This document shows, piece after piece, positions 56,719-64,000 of a stretch of 64,000 nt of DNA. The stretch's first letter is position 1. Each line of letters begins with the position of its first letter. Under the pieces are notes generated by a model. It was not told the DNA's origin and made no database searches. It worked only from the letters and a program-made list of their open reading frames with translations. The stretch lies in contig QCXZ01000064.1 in the NCBI GenBank assembly GCA_025024175.1, positions 54,581,325 through 54,645,324 of the forward strand, given 5' to 3'. This stretch comes from Rhyzopertha dominica (lineage: Eukaryota; Arthropoda; Insecta; Coleoptera; Bostrichidae). Both the position numbers and the translations under genes were made by a program.

Positions 56719-58375
56719 CAGGGTGATTTTTTGAACACTTCACACCTTAAATAACTTTAAATAGAGGAAAAATTTAAAATTTTGCTAAAACAGGTAAACT
56801 TTTGTTTGCAGGGGGACAACTTTTGAGATAAGTTTTTAATGGATAGCGCTTACCCTCTTAGCGGGGTAGATACCCCTTCAAAAATTTTAAATGAAACTAC
56901 CCATCTTACGATACATCATTTAAAAGCTTATTACACAAGGAGTCTTGCCATGTAATTAGTTTTACTATTTTTTACCCATTGACGGGGTAGTGGGTCAAAA
57001 GGTGCATTGTAGCAAGTGGCTTATAAAATGGAATATTTTGGACTTTTTTTAACAAAATTTATTGTCTTGCAGTTACAATAAAAATTGTCCTTACTTAAGC
57101 CTAAAAAAACTTGTTAAAAAATAATTGTTACACCTAAGCAAAATGCCAAAAATACTTAAAATTTTCTTTCGATATTACTTGATATTGCAACTCGACAGTT
57201 TATACTGAATTGGCTAAATAATTATCTACTTTGTGTTTCCAATTTTTTGTTTCAACTTTTTGGCTACTTCTTTGGCACGACCATCTTTTTGTTCACATTC
57301 CTTTTTATAAATCGCGTGAAATTTTAAAGTGAGAGTCCAAGTGATAATGGTTTATTCAACTGCCGAAAGGGTAGAAATAATTTTTATTTACGGTGCTGAG
57401 CATAGCTGTGCTCGTGCGTCAGCAAGGGTGTTTAACGAACGGCACCCCGACAAAAATGTTGACGTTAGGTACATTCTCGATCTCGTGCAGAAATTTCAAG
57501 ACACTGGATCTGTAGCAAACAAAAAAGGGCAGGGAATAGAGTCGTTGATAAAATGGCCCAACTTGAAGTACTTAGCCATTTTGCAATGGGTCCAACTAGC
57601 TCTTTGCGTAACATTTCTACAGCCACTGGACTTTCTTATTCATCTGTAAGGAAAGTTACAAAACTGCACAAATTCTATCCCTATAAGATGAAAACTCTCC
57701 AGGAACTCGGCGAAGATGACTTCGATAGAAGACTGCAATTTTGCGAAATTAGGACAGAAAAGATTATAGTAAATCCAAATCTAATAAAAAATATCTGCTT
57801 CAGTGATGAATGCACATTTTTTTGAACGGCTCTGTAAATAAACATAACGTCAGGTACTGGAGTGACGAAGATCCTTATATTTTTCGAGAAGGTCATACAC
57901 AAGTTCCTCAGAAGCTGAAGAAAATTTTCAGTATTCTGGGAGTTTTTTTTTAAGTGTCATATTTTTTACAAGTTGTTTGTTTAAATTTTGGGTTCTCGTA
58001 AGGACAAATTTTATTTCCGCTCTAAAATAAAATACATTTTGTTGAAAAGAGTCCAAAATATTCAATTTAATAAGCAACCTGTTTCGTAGGCACTATTAAT
58101 CTATTACCCCGTCAATAAGTTAAACGTGGTAAAACTAATTACATGGCCAGACTCTTTGTGAAATAAGCTTTCAAATGATGTATCACAAGATGGATAGTTC
58201 CATTTAAAATTTTTAAAGGGGTATCTACCCTGCTCAGAGAGTAAGCGCTATCCATTAAAAACTTATCTCAAAAGTTGTCCCCCTGCAAACAAAAGTTTAC
58301 TTGTTTTTGCAAATTTTTAAATTTTTGCTATATTTAAAGTTATTTAAGGTGTGAAGTTTTCAAAAAATCACCCTG
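56719..58375 (+). mobile_element. Tc1/mariner-like transposon, copy 3, internally deleted
   Basis: A 1,657 bp copy of the 24,419 element in the opposite orientation, inside intron 1 of CAP copy 3. TA flanks at 56,717-56,718 and 58,376-58,377; both CAGGGTGATTTTTT tips are intact. About 620 bp is missing from the 3' half of the transposase (the join is at AGAAGCTGA|AGAAAATTTTC, near 57,918). Confidence 0.92.
57347..57918 (+). pseudogene. Mariner-like transposase, truncated (copy 3)
   Basis: ATG at 57,347 (MVYSTAERVEIIFIYGAEH). The frame shifts after GQGIES, as in copies 1 and 2. The middle part (57,553-57,825: LSYSSVRKVTKLHKFYPYK, FCEIRTEKIIVNPNLIKN) ends ICFSDECTFF, with the same seven-T run that breaks the frame in copy 1. 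After EGHTQVPQKL the internal deletion removes the second and third catalytic Asp. It cannot encode an active enzyme, but its tips could be moved by another copy's enzyme. Confidence 0.9.
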
Positions 58376-58543
58376 TATATGAACTATACGCTATATTTCT
58401 TTTAAGAATCTGGAGTGAACGACACTGAAAAGGAAATTATCGTGAACAAGCATAATGAGCTTAGATTATTAATTGCCCAGGGTAAGGTTGCCAAAGGGAG
58501 TTAATATAAAAAAGATCGTAAGTAGTTATTTGTTGAATATAAT

Positions 58544-58897
58544 AGACCGTTAGTTAGGTGCCCTATTTTCGCATGCAAGCCTCAAAGAGGGTCGAATAAT
58601 ACATTGGTGTATAATGGGGGATAATACGTGAAAATTCAATTTTGCTTAACACAAGTAGATATGGATCGGTTTTTCGCTCTAGTGATAATATACTTTCGAT
58701 GGGCTTGTGTGAAAAAATTGGTCAAAATATCAAATTTTCCTTGCAAAATTACGCTCTTGTCCTTTAGCCACCTGTAACACTCTGGTTTTTCGAAGCTAGG
58801 CTTAATCAATTCATCATTTGCATATGTTATTCCCAGGGGTCACTCATAAATTTACCTTTATTTTGTCGCATCTAAATCTGTCACTATCTAACGGTCT
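58544..58897. mobile_element. Foldback MITE in intron 2 of CAP copy 3
   Basis: Same family and same position as the MITE in gene 2. Tips AGACCGTTAG and CTAACGGTCT, then TAGGTGCCCTATTTTCGCAT on the left. It is shorter (354 bp) and more diverged. Confidence 0.75.
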
Positions 58898-58939
58898 ATA
58901 ATAATTGTATTACTTGCTGTGCTGTATGGCAGTAATGTA

Positions 58940-59573
58940 CAGGGTGTCCAAATTTCGTTGTAATTGTAGGGTATTTATAGATATTTTTATTCTGAATTCA
59001 GTGGCGTACTCAGAATTTTTTAGGGGGTCACATTTTTGAGATATAACACAAACTTGCATTTTTTTAAATGGAAATCATAGTTGACTTCGCTATGGTTGAA
59101 AAGAACTATTTTCTCTGATTAAGAAAATGTATACATTGTTAGGTTTATCTTTACTAATTTTGGTATTATTCCAATGAGATAAATTAATGAGATTTTCCGT
59201 TTTTCGTCAAAATGGATGTAAATATTTGATGATAAATAATACATAGTTATTTAAAAAATGCAAGTTTGTGTTATATCTCAAAAATGTGACCCCCTAAAAA
59301 AAATTCTGAGTACGCCACTGAATTTAGAATCAAAATATCTATAAAAAATGCCTTTACTGGTTTTTTTTGTGTCTACATCGCCAATCGAGATATTGAGAAC
59401 TGAAGAAATGTTACATTTTCCAAAAGTTGGCTATGGCTTTAAAGCAAAAGACGATACAAAAATCGCGACGGTACAGCTGAACTCGGAACAAAAAAGTAAT
59501 GTCGAAACCGCAACCCTCTAGCATTAATAGTTACCGAGATACCCTACAATTACAACGAAAATGGGACACCCTG
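58940..59573. mobile_element. 634 bp MITE with long palindromic arms
   Basis: Ends CAGGGTGTCC with TCGTTGTAATTGTAGGGTAT inside, and the inverse at the right. TA lies at 58,938-58,939, and TT (one change) after the right end. The pairing continues inwards as a second inverted region (58,980-59,070 with 59,251-59,345), including CAGTGGCGTACTCAGAA and GGGGGTCACATTTTTGAGAT. The right arm has an extra segment of about 190 bp between the outer and inner repeats. Inserted next to the foldback MITE in CAP copy 3 intron 2. Confidence 0.8.
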
Positions 59574-60105
59574 TTAAAAGCATTTTTATTATACATTATT
59601 TATTAAATTCTTTACATCACTTTTCAGTACTGGGATGATAGGCTAGCACAAAAAGCACAAGAAATAACGGACACGTGTATATCTGCTCACGTAAATGTAG
59701 AGGATGGTAATACTACAAGAGTTAAACTATTTTAAACAATTGGCTCATACCCATAATTATACAGATCGCTGGTCATGGGTAGGCCAAAACATATTTAAAT
59801 TATTGCAATCCCACGGCACTAACTACTCCGACTGGGCAAATGCTATAGAAGATGGTTGGTTTAGCAATTACAAGAATTTCGTTTACCCCAATGGTTCCAC
59901 TGGACTGCATTATACTCAAGTTGTCTGGGATACAACTCGATACGTAGGATGTGGCTATACTAGCTGGATACCATCAGGAATTGAAAGGCACAAGTTGTAC
60001 ATTTGCAATTATGGACCGGGGTAAGCAACTATTTTCAAAATAATAACTAAAAATAACTGTTGTAATATGTATTTCATTTTAGAGGGAACTATGTTGGTGT
60101 TGCAC

Positions 60106-61161
60106 CAGTGATGGGCGTTTACGCGTAAATTATAATTTTCTAAATTACCCGTGTAGAAAATGTAGATAAAGCCTTTTGGCGTAGATTTTGAGTAGAAAAT
60201 ATGAGACGAGTATATTATGGCTATTGTATATTAAGTGTATTGTGCAAATTATTTTGTTCTAATTTCCCTGTTTTATGGGTCAATTCTTAAAATTTTTTAA
60301 AGTACTGCAGTTTTTTAATATTTATATTATAAATTTGCATAACTTATTTTAGTAAGTCATCAAAATACCCAAACGGTTTTCTTACTTCTTTCGGACAAAA
60401 CATGCGTTTCGAAGTCTTTTCTTCTACGAGTATATTAGGTATAATAGGTAGTATATGAAATAGCCAGTCTTCTTCCGTTTATAGACAAGAAAGATAATAA
60501 AATCATTGTTTACAGTCATTTAAGAACCCATTGACCGATTGAGGGCTCCAAAGCACGCTTGTGCCTTCTGACCCTAACAAATGTATGTCGAAACGAGTTA
60601 TTGTTGTTTAACGTGGCTCTAGTTATTTTAATTACAACGAAGTAGTATTTTGTTTAGTTAGGAAGCAACAACCAGTGGAATCGTCCAAAACGAAAAAAAC
60701 GTTCTCCTATGATCGACTCCAGGTAGTTCCGATCGTGGTCTACGCGTAGTTCCAACCTACTGACGTTAGTGCACGGCGATCTGCAGCAACTTTGATGTCC
60801 TGTAACTTTTGAACGCTGAGAGTCTACAGCATAGGGCTCCGGATTGGAGCTCAGAAGGTCATGGGCTATTACCATACCAAGTTTGGTTGTGATCGGATCA
60901 ACTCCGTTCCATTGAGTGATATATATAGTTCTCTTTTTCACGTACCTCGCGGTACGATCGATGGGAGAACGAAAATAATAATATACAAAATAATACTGTC
61001 ATTTGAGGCATTTGGAGCTGTTAAAAGTACTAAATATTACTAGTTTGCTGTTTATCTACATAAAGTTATATTCTACAGTAGACTTTTAAAGTAGAATATT
61101 ACATAGTTTACGCGTAGATAAGGGCGTAATCTACATGGAGTATTCTACGCGCCCATCACTG
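60106..61161. mobile_element. hAT-like non-autonomous element in CAP copy 3 exon 5
   Basis: A 1,056 bp insertion with perfect 12 bp inverted tips CAGTGATGGGCG and an 8 bp target duplication TGTTGCAC (60,098-60,105 and 61,162-61,169). This is the hAT signature. Subterminal regions are rich in GTAGAT and ACGCGTA words on both sides. No hAT transposase is visible; a 95-codon minus-strand frame (60,654-60,941) has no domain I know. Confidence 0.9.
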
Positions 61162-61315
61162 TGTTGCACCCTATCAAACGTGTGACAGCAGTTCATCCTT
61201 AGTGGATCTGTAGCATACTTGTATTCAAAGCTTTATTCGTATCTGCTTGATACTTCTGTATATATTGTAAATAGAGAGATTTTCTGTAAGTACTTTTTAT
61301 ATCATTTGGTACAAC

Positions 61316-61321
61316 AATAAA
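61316..61321 (+). promoter_or_regulatory. Poly(A) signal of CAP copy 3
   Basis: AATAAA in the conserved 3' UTR context, about 105 bp after the ancestral stop. Confidence 0.75.
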
Positions 61322-61962
61322 CACTTACTTTTAATTATGTTTTGTTGCCTTTTGCGCTTTTACTCTATAGGCACGAAGTAGTGTTTCATATAACACACAT
61401 ACAACCTACAGTAGATTATAGGAACAAGTTTATACCGACTGGACCCAATTCATCTATATCCAAAAGCGCAATCCTAAAAGGTTACATCTTTACGGTCATC
61501 CCTAACCTACTTTTCCGGCATGACTTCTAAACCCTTTGATCTACAGTCTACTCACTTGATACAATTAGTGATTAATGTTAAGGTCCTTAAACGATGCAAG
61601 TTTGATTAAATATCATACTCAGGGTGTGCACCTGTTCACTTTCAAACCTGCCGTTCGAATTTTTTAATAGAACTTTTTTGTGCGCACACTACTGACGTTT
61701 TAAAACTCAGCATGTAAGCAACTTTTCGCTTTCTGCATAGGAGTTCATAACTCTGACAGTTTTCTTAGAAAAAGCGAAAAATCGGAACACTACTTGCTGT
61801 CACTGTGTTCTAGAGAAAGCCTTAATTTTACAGCACTGACTGTTTTTTTTTGACAGTTTTGGATGCGTTTGCCCTTTTCCTTTTGGCAAATGTGCGTGTG
61901 AAATACTATAACTTAAAGAGGCATTAGGCCATCAGGACACGCTGCGTTTTAATAATCATATA
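61322..61962. other. Unassigned spacer
   Basis: No gene or recognised repeat. Confidence 0.4.
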
Positions 61963-62690
61963 GGGTTTCTATAAATGATTCTTTGTGCCGCCTTCTTGTA
62001 ATTGCTACTTTGCTACAATAAGCACAATATACTTTCACTTATTGTCATATACTGTACTGAAGGTTGCGGATAGCTATAGCTACGAAATTGATAATTTTAT
62101 AGAGATTTTCCAACAATTTACGGCTCTATTGTCCTTTCAAGGGTAAGTAATAACAACATCTTGCTTGTACGAAACTACACAACATTAATAAACACAACTA
62201 TGTCCGTGATAACCCCATTTTCTTGCGGTCACACACTTGGCATTACTATTTTAATTATTTTCAGAAAATTTGAAAACCTATGCAGCCTATCCAGCCCGTT
62301 TCCTATTTTAATGTGTCGTTTACAATTTCTAGGTTAGGAAACTTCCCTAAAAATACCCGGTAGTGCAGCTACCGTCACTGTAAATTTAAGCATTGCGGCA
62401 GTTCCTAGTTTAACAGGTTTACTGTAGTCAGAGCCGCACATAATGCATAAGCTAAAAGTTATAGGAAACCGTGTCACCCCGCAGTTCCAAAATCTGAGGT
62501 TTCTCCAACTTTATAAAGTTAATTATCCTAAAAAACACACACTTTCATGCGCTTTCTTATATTCAAATATATCAAATAATTCGGCAATCGACAGATGACA
62601 AGTAGCTCCCAAAGCAATAGTTGTGTTCATTTTAATGAGAAGCGGCAAATTGATTTAATCGGTAATTTCCATTAGCGCCTGTATTACAAC
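61963..62690. repeat. Long (~0.73 kb) relative of the TA-flanked MITE family
   Basis: Starts AGGGTTTCTATAAATGATTC and ends GGTAATTTCCATTAGCGCC, then TGTATTA. Its two tips correspond to both ends of the 290 bp element at 51.57 kb, while the extra interior matches 13,919-14,320 and 11,530-11,690. It is probably closer to the parent element. No transposase frame is seen. Confidence 0.6.
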
Positions 62691-62892
62691 ATGCAATTAA
62701 AGAAGAAGAAAAATATAGATAATTGTTAGTGTCAGACTTAGCTAATAATAAATTTATCAGGGCATAATTAAATATTTATGGAAGTTGGATTTTATGTTTA
62801 ATCGTTTTATTCATTTTATATTTTATTATCGTTTAAAATTTATGCGTTATTTTCATAATAAAATAACATTAAGATATGTGTAATTATATTAA

Positions 62893-63862
62893 AAAACCGC
62901 TGCAGATTGAATCAATACTTCCACATCCAATTGTCAAAATGACATTTACGTTTTTATTTCTTATACTATACGTTTAGTAATCAGGTTTTGAGCATTTTTC
63001 CACTCTACACATTTTTTCTAAGACGAACAGTCCTCGTGATATTAGCAAAAATATATATATATATTTTAAAATCGCTTTTTCCAAATAACTCGAAAGATTA
63101 TTAACTTAACAAAAAAATTACAAGAGCGCTTTCGGATCAGAAATTTGATTTTCTATATAATACCAAAATTTAGAAAAAATCGTGCGAGCAGGGTCCAAAA
63201 TAGGCTTTTTGGAAATATTTCGAAAATGTCAAAATTCTGAATAAATTTTCTAAGAAACTTTTTGTGAGAAATTTTATTCCCTATCTGATGGTATTTTCAT
63301 TTTTTGAATATATTAAATGTATTCAGAGACATTTAGGAAAAACAGTTTTCTTTAAGTGACGCTTTTATGCTAATATCTTCTAAACAGTTTGCTGCACCAA
63401 AAATTTATAAGATTGAATAATACCCGCAGTTATACTACTACTCACATACTAAAACGAAAAAAAAAAGAAAAAAATTAAAATTTGCAAAAAGGGTAGTTAC
63501 CCCTCAATTTCGCCCCCCTTCCCGATACCCTACTTACCCCACAAACAATAAGTCGCTTTGGGTAGGTGAGATTTATACGTCTGCCAATTTTCAAGTTCAT
63601 ATATTACGTCTTTCGAAAGTTATGGTGTCCACAAACAATACCACAGACACACAGACACACAGAGACACACAGATACACAGACACACACACACAGACAGAC
63701 AGATACACAGACACACACACACAGACACACAGACAAGAAATTTGTTTTTGCTCAAATTTTGTTTTTTTGCGTTTTCGACCATTTCAAAGCGAATGAACAA
63801 ATAAAATTTTTTGAAAATTTTTTTCACGATACAATACTTCCCATCCGTTGGATGTGGAAGTA
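62893..63862. repeat. ~0.97 kb dispersed repeat, copy B
   Basis: Second copy of the repeat at 52,935-53,830. Near its left end is CTTCCACATCCAA (62,917) and at the right end the inverse TTGGATGTGGAAG (about 63,850-63,862), so it may be bounded by short inverted repeats. It contains a CAGACACA-type expansion (63,642-63,735). From 63,863 to 64,000 nothing is recognised. Confidence 0.65.
63642..63735. repeat. CAGACACA-type microsatellite inside the repeat
   Basis: About 94 bp of ACACAGACACAC/AGACAGACAG repeats. The sister copy at 53,700-53,725 has only CACAGAGCCACTCACAGACA. Gives spurious His/Thr/Asp-rich and Cys/Val-rich frames. Confidence 0.85.
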
Positions 63863-64000
63863 ATTAACCATATTATAAGATAATAATGAGTCTTCAAATG
63901 CAAATTTTACGGGCCTGGAAATATTGCCAGCCCAGCTGTTGACAAGAGTCGTTTTATGAAGCCTTGCTGTGCGAACTAATAAAATGCGGTTAGCTGTTAA

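Larger units (their letters stand above)
56543..61213 (+). pseudogene. CAP gene copy 3, disrupted by deletion and transposons
   Basis: Exon remnants: 56,543-56,630; 58,407-58,517; 59,628-59,706; 59,765-60,020; and a last exon starting 60,083, split by an insertion and resuming at 61,170-61,213. Exon 2 is 111 nt instead of 119. An 8 bp deletion after GGTAAGGTTG shifts the frame, so a TAA follows within a few codons. Exon 4 is 6 nt short (TGLHYTQ instead of TGVVGHYTQ), losing the Gly before the CAP His. The last exon is interrupted by a hAT-like element after GGNYVGVA; read through, it would add only PVMGVYA and stop, losing the C-terminal Cys. Intron 1 has a mariner element, and intron 2 has two MITEs. 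All splice sites and a TATA box are still present, so a transcript may still be made. Confidence 0.93.

Noticed and set aside
60654..60941. 95-codon minus-strand frame inside the hAT-like element
   Set aside because: No BED finger, RW or hAT dimerisation motif; probably filler sequence.
63566..63827. His/Thr-rich and Cys/Val-rich frames
   Set aside because: Generated by the CAGACACA microsatellite.

Overview
This 64 kb window is eukaryotic, AT-rich, and almost certainly from an insect or close arthropod relative with a large, transposon-laden genome. The evidence is short GT-AG introns, AATAAA signals, a tandem family of antigen-5/venom-allergen-like CAP genes, and DNA transposons, Penelope-like elements and Jockey-like LINEs of insect type. 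I cannot name the species. Scattered single Ns show a draft assembly.

Layout. 0-1.3 kb: a Jockey-like LINE on the minus strand that runs off the left edge, followed by a hairpin-rich segment of unknown nature (1.37-1.6 kb). 1.6-9.9 kb: mostly unassigned DNA with a MITE relic (3.57 kb) and a PIF/Harbinger-like remnant (7.6-8.3 kb). 9.9-11.5 kb: a Penelope-like element (PLE) with a GIY-YIG domain and an inverted terminal repeat carrying a hammerhead-like motif. 12.9-13.75 kb: a 5'-truncated LINE whose 3' tail is the 134 bp (TAA)n tract. 16.2-23.8 kb: two copies of an unclassified repeat with rearranged blocks, and between them a possible small spliced transcript. 24.4-26.7 kb: the first of three Tc1/mariner-like elements. 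27.4-30.7 kb: relics of a PLE, a pogo-like transposase and a mariner, plus a TTAA-flanked element that keeps a THAP exon (Kolobok-like).

32.6-42.1 kb is a nested stack. A minus-strand Jockey-like LINE (33.65-42.1 kb) is split by a very young LTR retroelement (33,842-40,715, 1,393 bp LTRs, 4 bp target duplication). Next to it lies a PLE whose 5' part is inverted exactly at the join between its RT tail and GIY-YIG domain. The LTR element has an intact gag, but its second frame contains only protease, the integrase H2C2 zinc finger and a second gag-like zinc knuckle pair. Reverse transcriptase, RNase H and the integrase core are missing.

47.7-61.3 kb holds the only convincing host genes: three tandem five-exon CAP genes on the plus strand, each with its own TATA box and poly(A) signal. 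Copies 1 and 2 are intact (204 codons each). Copy 3 is a pseudogene: exon 2 has an 8 bp deletion, its introns carry a mariner element and two MITEs, and its last exon is split by a hAT-like element with an 8 bp target duplication. A foldback MITE in intron 2 of copies 2 and 3, absent from copy 1, orders the duplications. The right end (61.9-63.9 kb) is dispersed repeats.

The window gives no sign of a coordinated pathway. Its interest lies in the transposon biology and in the small CAP family that is being duplicated and eroded among the transposons.
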